Below, one piece after another: positions 1-10,945 of a stretch of DNA of 47,786 nt. The position numbers and the translations under genes were made by a program. The notes below the pieces were generated by a model. The model worked only from the letters and a program-made list of their open reading frames with translations. It had not been told where the DNA came from and did not search any database. The DNA is from Spirogloea muscicola (lineage: Eukaryota > Streptophyta > Zygnematophyceae > Spirogloeales > Spirogloeaceae): positions 586,201 to 633,986 of the forward strand of contig WELB01000016.1 in assembly GCA_009602725.1 (NCBI GenBank), given 5' to 3'. The first letter of the stretch is position 1. Each line of letters opens with the position of its first letter.

Positions 1-57
1 CCGCCGCCGCAGCCGCCGCCGCCAGCGCCGACGCCGCCGCCGCCGCCGCCGCCGCGG
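1..57. repeat. GCC/GCA triplet repeat at left edge
   Basis: Nearly pure CCG/GCC trinucleotide repeat with a few interruptions. Similar runs of GCC or GGC occur near 3900, 14330 and 14475, so this is a genome-wide compositional habit. No reading frame can be assigned at the window edge. Confidence 0.8.
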
Positions 58-361
58 CGGCTGTCCTTGACAGGAGATGGCGCGCTCGGCGACGGCATGA
101 CAGTGACACGAGGCAGCGGAGCACCTAATACATTTCACTTAACTCTGTGATCCATCAGCTAAAGCGCAACGAGTCGGTAAACATCACGCGGCCCCTCAAC
201 AAGTGACAGTCTCGAGGAGCACAAGCCGTACGGCACATCGAGATTTGTCTACAATGGGATCAGTTAGTGCTAACAGCCTCACTTTCCCGCCTACGAGGGG
301 GGCTGACGCGTTTTTTAACCGGGCCAAGGAGCTCTGGTTCGCGGCAGCCCCGGGGCCGCAG

Positions 362-528
362 GACACGTGTCGCCACCGCCGGCTATGTCATGACCACGTG
401 ACGGCGGCCTGCCCGCCAATCGGAGCGATCGTCGGATCTGGTGGAAGGGCAACTAACCAAGTTGACCACTGAAGCGGGCTCCAGCTAACTTAATCGGCAC
501 GGTAACTTATAAGCAGACTTTGACGTCA
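362..528. promoter_or_regulatory. Cluster of bZIP-type palindromes (two G-boxes and a CRE)
   Basis: Three classical bZIP/bHLH sites lie within 170 bp: a 10-bp palindromic G-box GACACGTGTC at 362-371, a second CACGTG at 395-400, and a perfect CRE TGACGTCA at 521-528. A TATA-like CTTATAAG lies at 506-513. This looks like promoter DNA, but no convincing gene starts within the next kilobase on the plus strand, and the GCC repeat at the left edge could belong to a gene outside the window. The sites are seen directly; the promoter role is inferred. Confidence 0.4.
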
Positions 529-658
529 GCGCCCATCACCACGTAAAACTACCGGAACCCGGGCAGATTTCGAGCCCCTTCTGGTAAGCCGACCCGCCCT
601 GAGACTTAACCTGCACGCTAAAGGAGGCAGCTACTTGTGAGGAGCCAACCACAAGTTT

Positions 659-880
659 ATGGACTCAATGCTGGACACGGGTCAAGAATTTGAGAGGGCG
701 CTCTTGCTAGAGAGGCGGCGTGCGGTGCGCATGAAATTAAAGGAAGGCCAAACCAAGCCAATACGATGTGCAGGCAAACTTTACCGCAAAAGATGGGCTA
801 CAATAGCGAAGCCCTATGCTAAGGGGGCCAAGGTAACAGTGCATTTGCCGGCTGAGGCAGACTTTGGTACCCACGAGTAA
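659..880 (+). CDS. Small hypothetical ORF, 73 aa, doubtful
   Basis: An ATG-initiated frame rich in Arg and Lys that I do not recognise. It has no signal peptide, membrane segment or zinc motif. It lies downstream of the bZIP site cluster and upstream of the convergent triosephosphate isomerase gene. It could be one exon of a longer gene, a relic, or chance. The rest of 1-1574 shows no exon with a recognisable domain on either strand. Confidence 0.15.
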   Translation: MDSMLDTGQEFERALLLERRRAVRMKLKEGQTKPIRCAGKLYRKRWATIAKPYAKGAKVTVHLPAEADFGTHE

Positions 881-1574
881 GCAAGTCAAAATCGACAGGC
901 TAAATTGAGGAGTAGAGAGTAGCGCCTGCTGGGACTTAGTGTTGGCTGATGACTTCCTACCCAGGGTCTTTCTGCAGCTTGCCAATCTTTGCTCATCTGA
1001 GTATTTACTGATGCTTTGAATTGTTTGAGTACCATATCAAGTAGGTGGGAGAGCCTCCTCAGAGTGTGCGGACTGCCCAAACAATTTCCACAGCGACGCC
1101 CTCCATATATAATGTGCTTTGCAACATGCTTTCTATGCAAACCTGTGGAGTTGGCAATAACACAAGGACTTCCCTCCCAGCTTCACCCTCGGCTTTCCAC
1201 CCTGCCGTGCTCCACAAGTGTGCTATCTCTCACAGCCAGCTCTTCAGGAGAGGTGCAGTGCAATGTCTACAAGCAAGACAAGAAGTACGTGCCCATTTTG
1301 CTGATAGAGGTATCTGGTGCTAAATGACACGTTAAGTGCAGTAAGCTACAAGATCTGCAAGACCCGTTGATTCATTGTCAACAAGCAAGCATCAGAATTG
1401 TGCGAGATGGGCCATGTTTGGGACTCTCCCTGTCACTACCCTTATCCCCTGCTGCCATCTTCTTGCATAAATCTCAAATATGGAATGATAACCAGACAAT
1501 GTGGTAGATCGAGTCTGTAGCGGCCTCTCATTGAAAGAAGCTTCTTTTCATTTTCGTTAAGGCCCTCCTCCACT

Positions 1575-3900
<2,326 letters not shown>

Positions 3901-4104
3901 GGCGGCGGCGGCGGCGGCGGCGGCGCTCGGGCCTGGCTCGTCGGCTGGCGGGGAAGCGGTCCGCTGAGTGAGTGTTCGGGTGCTCAACTGGCCTTCTCCC
4001 ATTGGGGCTTTGCGAAGGGCTTCCCACGCCAGTAGCCCGTCCGCACGGGCTCACGTTCAGGCAGCTAGCTCGTTGACGCCCTTCGAAGGAAGCGGCTGCT
4101 GATA
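3901..4104 (-). promoter_or_regulatory. Short TPI upstream region squeezed against the retrotransposon
   Basis: Only 204 bases separate the TPI start codon from the stop codon of the retrotransposon ORF, and both run on the minus strand. The stretch therefore has to hold the TPI leader and core promoter as well as any 3' untranslated part of the element. A CCAAT box in minus orientation (CCCATTGGGG on the plus strand) lies near 3998-4007, and a GGC repeat marks the 5' leader. I see no clear TATA box and cannot place the exact element boundary. Confidence 0.5.
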
Positions 4105-7100
4105 TTAAAAGGGCGGCTGTGAAAGCCAGCCAGATGCATACAGGTGTTCATGACGGAGCCACAGGCTAGACAGCCAGGGCGCTCTTAGTAACCCCGTGTC
4201 AGCAGTAGTCAGATGAGCTGAGGGGAGGAAGAGCAACCCCGCTGCGCAAGCCAGAGGCTGCTGCAAGGGCACGACCAGCGCGGCGATGCAAAGCAAGCGC
4301 TTGGGAAGCTGTAGCGACATAGACAAACGCATACGGTAGCAGGACACAAGACCCAAAGGCACCGAGCCACCGGGAAGGGCTGCACCCTGTTCCCGGCGCC
4401 GCTGGTCAGCTTGAGATGCCAGCAGCGAAAGTAACGAGGACCACCGACCCCCGTAACACCCATGGATGTCCATGGCCAGGGGGTAAAAGGTATCACCCGC
4501 CGGGTGGTCCTTGTACTTGTGCAACTTCTTCTGTTCGGCCACCTTCACGGCATAGCCGGTCTCAGAAGTTACGGGGCCCTTCGCCCGGAAGCTGTCGGTT
4601 AGGACGACGTCCATGAGAAGCCGCTTGCCACCTCCCAGGGGGACGCCGACCAGATCGACACGCCGCGTCCGAGGGACCCCGTTGCGGAGCTGGACGGGCA
4701 TCACCCCGGTGCTCTCCAACGCCACTTGATATCCCGCCTCCTTGACGATGCCATACATGGCGTCACGTAGGAGGTTGTGGGAGCCCGTGCGCTCACTGCC
4801 TTTGGCACACCTGAGCATGTGGTCACCCATGAGCACTGCATCATGCTCAATAAGCCCACATTCACATTGGGTCACCCCTGCCAAGCACAGGGATGGTAAG
4901 CCAAGACGGCGGCGCATAGCATCGCAAAACAAAGCATTTTCCATCCGCAAGCCCGCATGCAAAGGCAAAGCGCGGAGCCACTCAGACGCTCCCAGAGACG
5001 ATACAGATAGGAGCCGAGCCTGGCCTCGAGCATCCCCTTGGAGGAGACTCCGGAGATGCTCCAGTGGTTGCTCGTCTGCAGCACGGGAAAACCGCGATTG
5101 AGCCTTAACATCAGAAACGTCAGCCCAGGCAGCAAAGCTAACAGGCTCATTCACCAGAGGCGGGTATGCGGCAAAGAGGTCCTGTTGGCATGCTTTGAGA
5201 GTCACTTGGAAAGGCAGACTCCCCTGAACCACGTTACTGATGTGAGGCGCCAACACACGTTGTTGCTCAAGGAGGAATCGTCCAGATATGGACGAGGCCA
5301 CCTGAGCCCAGCAGCCAAGGTACGCTGGTCTGCATAAGCGGACCAAGGGGCGACAACCAAGCCCACCGTGACGTATGGGCAGCGTACATTGCACCAGTGC
5401 TGCTGGAGACTGCTCTAGGAGTGGGTGAGCAATCAGATCAGCAAGGCATTGCTGAAGCTTGACATCAATGGATGCATAGATAGCATCCAAGCTGACCGAC
5501 GGTGGGACCGTACGCAGGAGGTAACACGGCCGCTGTGCCACACTCCTGGTCAAAATGGCCACTGCCAACTGAGAGTCCCCAAGGCGTGGGAGCTCTGGCA
5601 GGACCTGCATGTATCCTTGGAGACGCGCAAGGACAGCACCCTCCGAGAAAGACGGGTCCCCTAGTGGCACTCCCAAAATCCTCAAGCCGCCCTCTGGAGT
5701 CTGACAAGATGTAGGCAACGAGGAGAAGAGGGAAAGAGGGATGCCAATAGGGGACCAGGCGGAGCACTTAGCCGGATTGACCCCAAGCCCAATAAGCTGG
5801 AGCTGGTGCTGAAGCGTGCCGAAAGCTTGCAGCACCTCCACTGGGGGGCCGAGGAGCGTGGTATCATCCGCGTAACTCGGGAGGAGAACGCCAGGGTGAG
5901 CGCTCGCCGTGTTGCGCAAAGCACGGTGATGCGCCAGAGCGAAGAGAAAACCTCCCATTGGATCACCTTGCCGTGTCCCCGTCTTTGACTGCAAAACAGC
6001 CAAAGAACTCCCTGCCCCCCACAACAATGCAGATGGCGAGCCATACATGCATCGGAAGTGAGGGAGGAGGGTGGGAAAGTACTGCCTTAGCTCCTCGGCA
6101 ATAACCTGCCGATCCACAGTGTTGAAGGCATTCTGTACGTCCACGCTCAAGGCCAGCCAATGGGGGTTGACGTCCAGTGCCGCTCGTACCCCGTGCACCA
6201 GGGTCTCAGCGCCAGCACGCATCCCAGCCCCAAACTGGTGGGGATGGAAGTGCGCCTGGGCATCGTCCTGAATCTGCATGATTAGGGTGCGCCCCACGAG
6301 GCGCGACAGAACCTCCCCCATCGAGATAGGACGCACTCCCCCGCTGTCCTTCTGCAAAGCAATGAGATTGCTTGTGCAGAGGACTGCGCCTACTCGTTGG
6401 GTGAGGTGTCCACGCGCAACATGTTGTGCAACCCTAAGCAGCAGATTGAAATCCTCCTCCGAGTCGTCCTCCCCATACAGCTCCCGCAAGTGCTCAAAGA
6501 GCATGCCCGATGGACCCCCGGCGACTGCCTTGCGGCTACTCACAATCGCCCGACGGAAGGCAGCCGGGTCCAGGTCCACCGGTTGAGCAGGCGTGAAGCT
6601 CTCCATCCATGTATCTAATCTTCGCGGGGCCGAAGGATGGAGCTGCTCGAGTGCGGCCAAGGTTGCCGCATCATGCGGTGCTGGTGTGGAGGGCTCCAAG
6701 GCTTGGGCAGCCCTGGCAAGGTCGCCGGCTCGTCCAAATCGGATGGCACGTCGCTTGCCCGCCTCCTTAATATCGGATTCCGACGTGGTGGGCCGAAAGT
6801 TGGCTTGCGCGAGTTGCGCAGCCGCTTGGTGCTTTGCAAGTAGCAGCTGCCACTCCCCACCTTCAAACAGGTGAAGGCGCAGCAGCAGCTCCTTGCGACC
6901 TGCCTTCCCCTGCGGCAGGCGACCAAGCAAGAGTCGCGGAAACAACACAAACACAGCCCATGCAGCCTCATCCTCGCTGTCACGAGCCAGACGTGTCAGG
7001 AGGGGCCGAAGGGCTCGCCGTATGTGGGGCCGGGCCCAATACGGGATGTGTCGTAGGAGCTGCGCGTTGGTCGTCCGCAGGATCTCGGAGACGTCCACGC

Positions 7101-8136
7101 TCTCCGCCCACCGCCAGTGTTCTGCCGTAGGCCCTGGTGGTGGTGTTGGCATCGCCCCTCTTGAAGGGACTCTGCGAGCCCGAGCGGTGGCGGATGCCTC
7201 TGCCTGCTGCGCCTCTCTGTTAGCAGAACGCACGCAGGCCCGCTCGTGCGAGCTCAGACCCACCTTGGAGGCACAGCGCCGCCGGCAGAGCCGGCAGCGG
7301 AGCTCCATAGGCGGGCAAGAGGTTGCCTCCGCAGGGGGCCGGAGGTCCTCTTGGCCCCGCTCCCCTTCTCCAGGTGCAGCTGATACAGCGGCATCGCCAG
7401 CCACGGGCCCGTCAGCATCATCAGCGCCACTGCCACCACTCGCCGAACCCATGGCGACAACCACTTCCAAGCGCCGCCTGGCTCCTCCGCTGCGGCGACC
7501 TCCCCTCCAAGATGCAGGGGGGTTTGCGGAAGCCGTCTGCCCTGCAGACGCGGGAGAGGTGCACGGCGTTGGTTGTGGGTGGGGCTCGAAGCCCGTAAGT
7601 AGAGCAGCATGAGAAGCAGTGGGAGAGGATACTGGGGGAGGGGGTCCTGTGCCCCTCTCCATGTTGCCCTCCTCCACGGCAATCTCAGATGGTGTTGGGG
7701 CCGTGGTCGGGACAGCCGTCTCGTCCATCCCTGAGCCTAATGGGGCCTGGGATGAGCGCGTAGCGCAGCAACTCCTGGAGCTCCGGTGCACTGCTCTCGC
7801 GCTGGCCGCCAGTGCGGTTGCCTCCCCGGCACAAGTGAGCCGAGGGTTTGATCGCAGCCGGCCGAGCCAGCTTGTGAGCTGGGCAGCCGGACCCATGTTC
7901 CCCGCACGAGGCTGTGCAAGCTGCCTAGGTGCCGTATCCTCCCTCGCCACCGCCGTGGCCGCCGCGGCGCACGGCGTGGCATGAGGGACCCCGCCAGCTG
8001 GGGGCCGCGCTGCGGACGGCACTCTGCGCGGCGAGCTCCGAGGAGCGCGCCGTGCAGGTGCGCGCCGTGCCTTCGCAGGCGGCGGCATGCGCGCCCGGCG
8101 GCGCTCAGGCGCTCGAGCGCCCCGGGGGGTTGGCAA
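4105..8136 (-). CDS. Retrotransposon polyprotein: zinc finger, reverse transcriptase, RLE
   Basis: 1343 codons without a stop. The first 100 residues are Arg/Pro/Ala rich. A CCHC-type finger (CRLC, then H and C after SKVGLSS) lies near residues 277-300. Reverse transcriptase motifs follow in order: VRPISMGEVLSR, the motif A Asp in LSVDVQNAFN, motif B in RQGDPMGGFLFAL, the catalytic SYADDTTLLG near residue 755, and GLGVNPAKC with RILGVPLGD. Past residue 1085 is a second Cys/His cluster (CECG, then HMLRC). A PD-(D/E)XK-like endonuclease core follows near 1160-1185 (RRVDLVG, then LLMDVVLTD). All key residues look intact, so the copy is probably young or recently active. The minus-strand ATG at 8136 is the most upstream start; a later Met could be used. 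The last codons overlap the hairpin motif shared with the nearby repeats. Confidence 0.9.
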   Translation of the reverse strand: MPTPRGARAPERRRARMPPPAKARRAPARRAPRSSPRRVPSAARPPAGGVPHATPCAAAATAVAREDTAPRQLAQPRAGNMGPAAQLTSWLGRLRSNPRLTCAGEATALAASARAVHRSSRSCCATRSSQAPLGSGMDETAVPTTAPTPSEIAVEEGNMERGTGPPPPVSSPTASHAALLTGFEPHPQPTPCTSPASAGQTASANPPASWRGGRRSGGARRRLEVVVAMGSASGGSGADDADGPVAGDAAVSAAPGEGERGQEDLRPPAEATSCPPMELRCRLCRRRCASKVGLSSHERACVRSANREAQQAEASATARARRVPSRGAMPTPPPGPTAEHWRWAESVDVSEILRTTNAQLLRHIPYWARPHIRRALRPLLTRLARDSEDEAAWAVFVLFPRLLLGRLPQGKAGRKELLLRLHLFEGGEWQLLLAKHQAAAQLAQANFRPTTSESDIKEAGKRRAIRFGRAGDLARAAQALEPSTPAPHDAATLAALEQLHPSAPRRLDTWMESFTPAQPVDLDPAAFRRAIVSSRKAVAGGPSGMLFEHLRELYGEDDSEEDFNLLLRVAQHVARGHLTQRVGAVLCTSNLIALQKDSGGVRPISMGEVLSRLVGRTLIMQIQDDAQAHFHPHQFGAGMRAGAETLVHGVRAALDVNPHWLALSVDVQNAFNTVDRQVIAEELRQYFPTLLPHFRCMYGSPSALLWGAGSSLAVLQSKTGTRQGDPMGGFLFALAHHRALRNTASAHPGVLLPSYADDTTLLGPPVEVLQAFGTLQHQLQLIGLGVNPAKCSAWSPIGIPLSLFSSLPTSCQTPEGGLRILGVPLGDPSFSEGAVLARLQGYMQVLPELPRLGDSQLAVAILTRSVAQRPCYLLRTVPPSVSLDAIYASIDVKLQQCLADLIAHPLLEQSPAALVQCTLPIRHGGLGCRPLVRLCRPAYLGCWAQVASSISGRFLLEQQRVLAPHISNVVQGSLPFQVTLKACQQDLFAAYPPLVNEPVSFAAWADVSDVKAQSRFSRAADEQPLEHLRSLLQGDARGQARLLSVSSLGASEWLRALPLHAGLRMENALFCDAMRRRLGLPSLCLAGVTQCECGLIEHDAVLMGDHMLRCAKGSERTGSHNLLRDAMYGIVKEAGYQVALESTGVMPVQLRNGVPRTRRVDLVGVPLGGGKRLLMDVVLTDSFRAKGPVTSETGYAVKVAEQKKLHKYKDHPAGDTFYPLAMDIHGCYGGRWSSLLSLLASQADQRRREQGAALPGGSVPLGLVSCYRMRLSMSLQLPKRLLCIAALVVPLQQPLACAAGLLFLPSAHLTTADTGLLRAPWLSSLWLRHEHLYASGWLSQPPF
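4111..4131 (-). repeat. GGCTGGC...CACAGCC hairpin motif at retrotransposon 3' end
   Basis: On the minus strand the end of the retrotransposon ORF reads GGCTGGCTTTCACAGCC followed by GCCC. Its arms (GGCTG and CAGCC) can pair. The same motif, with its neighbouring bases, recurs in the repeat fields at 8300-9480 and 24300-25900. Confidence 0.6.
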
Positions 8137-8299
8137 GGCGCCGCGGCGCCCGGGGGGGGGGCGGCGCCGGCGGCGAGCTAGGGAGCCGTTGGGGGGGGGG
8201 TGGGGCAGCTGCCACTGGAGGCCGTGCTGGGCGGGGCCCGTTGTAGCCTCGTTGCTGCCTCTGGCTCTGGCCAGGGGACCCGCTTCCAGGAACCCAGTC

Positions 8300-9480
8300 T
8301 CTCTGACCTGAGGCTGCTTAGCAGGGGTTACTGAGTGCTTCGTAGTTGTAGCGCTCCAATCACTCCACCGACTGAGTGGCCATCAGTTACGGCCAGTTTC
8401 TTTACCTTGTCTTCAATTCTCACACGTTGATTCCTTAGGGCTGGCCTCTCACAGCCTCTGCTTCACGCTGGGAGCTGTGACTTATCCTCTTCCTTCCTCT
8501 TCTTTCTTGACCGAGTGACTCAGTATTGGGGCCGAAGACTCATCCAGTAGAGGGCGATGGCTGCGAGTGGCCAGCCCAGAGAAAATATTGTACAAAGTTG
8601 AAAGGGCCTACCCCTAGACCCTTGTCCACTCTGCTGCGCTGGCATTCCACAGCCCCCGCCTCCTTTTCCTTCTCTCTTTTCCGAAGAGCCTCTCGCTCTC
8701 TCATGAGCAATTTGTGCTTTCCTGTTGGGCTCCCCCCCCGACCTTGTCCACTCTCTGGGCAGGCCTTTCACGTCCTGACAGCATTTTCAGGCTCCTTCGT
8801 AGCTGCTTAGCGCTTTTAGGCCCCTCCGTCATTTGGCACCTTCGAACCTTTGTCAATTCTTTTCGGGCTGGCTTTTCACAGCCCTTGTCCCCATTGGGAG
8901 TGCCACTTCTTTCTCTTTCTTCTTTTCACAGCCACTGCCTCCTCGTCGGAAGAGCTTTAGCTCCTTCAGACCTTGTCCATTTCTTTGGGCTGGCCTCTCC
9001 AGCCACCTGTCAATCTGGCCGCGCTTGTCTCTCTAGCTCCAGTCTACAGCATTGCCTCCAAAGTGCGCTGGCTGCTGCTGACGCTGCTGTCCTATTCCCT
9101 ACACTTGGGCTGCCGCTCACAAGCATTCCCTGTAGATGTAGCTTCTTCACTGATCCTCCCCAAGTTAGACGAGCCCTGTGCATACGCTCCCTTAATCAGG
9201 GCCTGCTTCTCGCCTCACACGTTCTGCATACTTCTCGACTGACCCATCACAGCGAACTGTACAATGGAGTATCTCATCTCTTCTTGACCTTGGGACCATG
9301 ATCTGCTTCGAGAGCCACTCGCTTAGCTGACCTTCTGAGAGGCCTTCTGGCCTCGTCGCTGGAGTTGCACCTTCTGTCACCGGTGCAAATTCAGCATATG
9401 CTGCAGCTTTGAAGAAGCTGTGGTACCTCTTCTCTAGACTTATGGTTTTATGGCGCTGGCTTGCTCCTGACCTGGCTGAC
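8300..9480. repeat. Repeat field of degenerate hairpin-bearing units
   Basis: No gene is seen. The stretch consists of diverged units of roughly 100-130 bp, each carrying a block like ACCTTGTCCATTCTTT, then GGGCTGGCCTTTCACAGCC, then CTGCCCCC. Clear copies of the hairpin block lie at 8438-8456, about 8635-8655, 8865-8884 and 8987-9004. The unit around 8840-8910 is closely repeated at 24490-24556. Orientation is plus throughout. I recognise no SINE head, tRNA or terminal inverted repeats. Confidence 0.6.
8960..9026 (+). repeat. R-unit copy 1 (67-bp dispersed repeat)
   Basis: Begins GCTCCTTCAGACCTTGTCC, passes through the GGGCTGGCC hairpin and ends CAATCTGGCCGCGCTT. The same unit recurs at 10740-10808 and, inverted, at 25816-25883. 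A 3' end fragment occurs near 9493-9514. Confidence 0.75.
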
Positions 9481-9652
9481 TGTTGAATGTAAACCAGTCA
9501 ATTTGGCCGCGCTTTCTTCTTATTGTTGATTGTAGTCAATATGGTGAATAACGAGCCTGGATGGGTGACCATCCCGTCCGTCCTGTTAGGCCGAGAGAGC
9601 TCCCTAGATAAGGGTGGCCCGGCACACCGGGCTACTGGCTCGAGCGATCCCG

Positions 9653-9755
9653 CGGCTCTGTGCGCGGCCAGGCGGAACTGTATGCTCGCCGGCTTTGTGT
9701 ACGGTCAGCGGAGCTGTGTGCTCGCCGGCTCTGTGTGCGTTCAGGCGGAGCTTTC
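9653..9755 (+). repeat. GC-rich minisatellite, about 36 bp x 3
   Basis: Three diverged copies of a unit built from CGGCTCTGTGTGCGGCCAGG and GCGGAGCTGTGTGCTCGC, in the leader of the left palindrome arm. The right arm has matching units in inverse orientation at about 10640-10725. Confidence 0.7.
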
Positions 9756-9801
9756 TGCAACTCTGGAATTTGCGTACTAGCAGACTGAACGCTGGGCGAC
9801 C

Positions 9802-10089
9802 ATGAGTGGATCTGTGTCTGCACCGCCGAGACGAGGGCGGTCTGCTGGTCCTCCAGGTAAGAGCAAACGTGCAATGGAGGACTCTGAGTGTAGAAGAGAA
9901 GAAGTGATGGTCTTCAGCAGAGATGTGATCCTTGATGAACAGAGCAGTCTAATGACTCTGCTTTTTGCGTTAAGGCCATCGGAGACAGTTGAAAATGTGC
10001 AATGGTGGCCTGTGTCTCAAGAGACTAAAATTGTGGCTGATGTGGAGGCAGTCCTGATTCTGGCAACAGAGTGGAAGCCAGGACAGTAG
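9802..10089 (+). pseudogene. Gag-like or unknown ORF fragment, left palindrome arm
   Basis: 95 codons starting MSGSVSAPPRRGRSAGPP and containing MVFSRDVILDEQ and a C-terminal ATEWKPGQ. It aligns along its whole length with the minus-strand ORF at 10306-10596. After the stop, a different frame continues with sequence conserved between the arms (VGAPSYRT), so the original protein was probably longer and is now frameshifted or truncated at the palindrome centre. I do not recognise the family; a basic, Pro-rich start is common in gag proteins but is not diagnostic. Confidence 0.45.
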
Positions 10090-10305
10090 GTTTGGATCTG
10101 GAAGGTACTACTGCTATAGTGGGAGCGCCAAGCTACAGGACAGATGTTCGTGCTTCTGCAGCTGCTTTCCACTTGAGGGCTTCAGCACTACTCGTGGCTT
10201 CTTGAGTGGTAAGAGGCTCATGAAGTACAACAGCAGCAAGAGCACGAACATGTGTCCTGTAGCTTGGTGCTCCCACTGTAGCAGCAGTTTCTTCCAGATC
10301 CACAC

Positions 10306-10596
10306 CTACTGTCCCGGCGTCCACTCCGTTGCCAGAGTAGGTCCTGCCTCCACATGAGCCACAATTTCAATCTCTTGAGTTACAGGCCAACATTGCACAA
10401 TGTCAAGTGTCTCCGATGGCCTAAACGGAAATGCAAAGTGATCTGGACTTCTCTGTTCATCAAAAATCACATCTCTGCTGAAGACCATCACTTGTCTACT
10501 CGGCTCAGAGCCCTCCATTGCACGTTTGCCCTTATCCGGGGGACCAGCAGACCGCCCTCGTCTCGGCGGTGCAGACACAGATCCACTCGTGGTCAC
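10306..10596 (-). pseudogene. Gag-like or unknown ORF fragment, right palindrome arm
   Basis: 96 codons, the inverted partner of 9802-10089, sharing SGSVSAPPRRGRSAGPP, QVMVFSRDVIFDEQ and ATEWTPGQ. The neighbouring frame at 10133-10324 (minus) carries a conserved GAPSYRTHVRA segment and reads on through the palindrome centre, so the coding sequence probably continued past the present stop. Survival of related peptides in both arms suggests the sequence was once under protein-level constraint. Confidence 0.45.
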
Positions 10597-10739
10597 ACAG
10601 GGTTCACTCTGCTAGTACACGAAGTCCAGAATAGCACAGCCCCGCCTGGCCGCACTCAGAGCCGGCGAGTACAAAGCTCCGCCTGGCCGCACTCAAGAGT
10701 CGGCGAGCACACAGCTCCGCGTGGTACTTGAGCACTCCG

Positions 10740-10808
10740 GCTCCTTTCAGACCTTGTCCATTCCTTTGGGCTGGCCTGTCCCAGCCACCAGTCAATCTGG
10801 CCGCGCTT
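10740..10808 (+). repeat. R-unit copy 2, nested in the right palindrome arm
   Basis: Same 67-70 bp unit as at 8960-9026, ending CAATCTGGCCGCGCTT. It interrupts the GC-rich minisatellite of the right arm and is absent from the matching place in the left arm, so it arrived after, or was exchanged into, one copy. Confidence 0.75.
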
Positions 10809-10945
10809 TTCTTCCGCCTGGCCGCACACAGAGCCGCGATGTGCCTAGGCCTTCCTTATTTAGGGAGACTCTCTCGGCCCAATAGGACGGGCGGTATGGT
10901 CACCCATCCCGGCCCGTTGATTCGCCATTTAACCACATTTCAACA

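Larger units (their letters stand above)
4105..8300 (-). mobile_element. Non-LTR retrotransposon with restriction-like endonuclease, apparently intact
   Basis: One uninterrupted long ORF with N-terminal zinc finger, central reverse transcriptase and C-terminal restriction-like endonuclease is the architecture of the early-branching LINE clades (R2, R4, NeSL, CRE, Utopia). No APE endonuclease region is visible. The 3' end lies within 204 bases of the TPI start codon. The 5' leader runs into a G-rich stretch (two runs of nine or more G between 8150 and 8200), and its end cannot be fixed; 8300 is a guess. Target-site duplications were not found by eye. The clade assignment is tentative because it rests on domain order, not on a tree. 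Confidence 0.85.
9524..10945. repeat. Large imperfect palindrome of two retroelement-like copies
   Basis: The left arm, about 9524-10160, is repeated in inverse orientation at about 10232-10945, with roughly 70 bp between them. By eye the arms are about 75-85 percent identical. Reading inward, each arm has: a block with GGATGGGTGACC (9559-9570 left; 10898-10909 right, minus); a conserved GGCCGAGAGAG followed by an A/T-rich CTA(A/G)ATAAGG resembling a TATA region; a GC-rich minisatellite; and a short reading frame beginning around SGSVSAPPRRGRSAGPP. The layout suggests an LTR or TRIM-like leader followed by gag-like coding, but no primer-binding site, protease, integrase or reverse transcriptase is visible. 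The right arm carries an R-unit that the left arm lacks. Confidence 0.7.

Noticed and set aside
6893-7612. 239-codon plus-strand frame and many others inside 4105-8136
   Set aside because: Antisense shadows of the retrotransposon ORF, with no domains.
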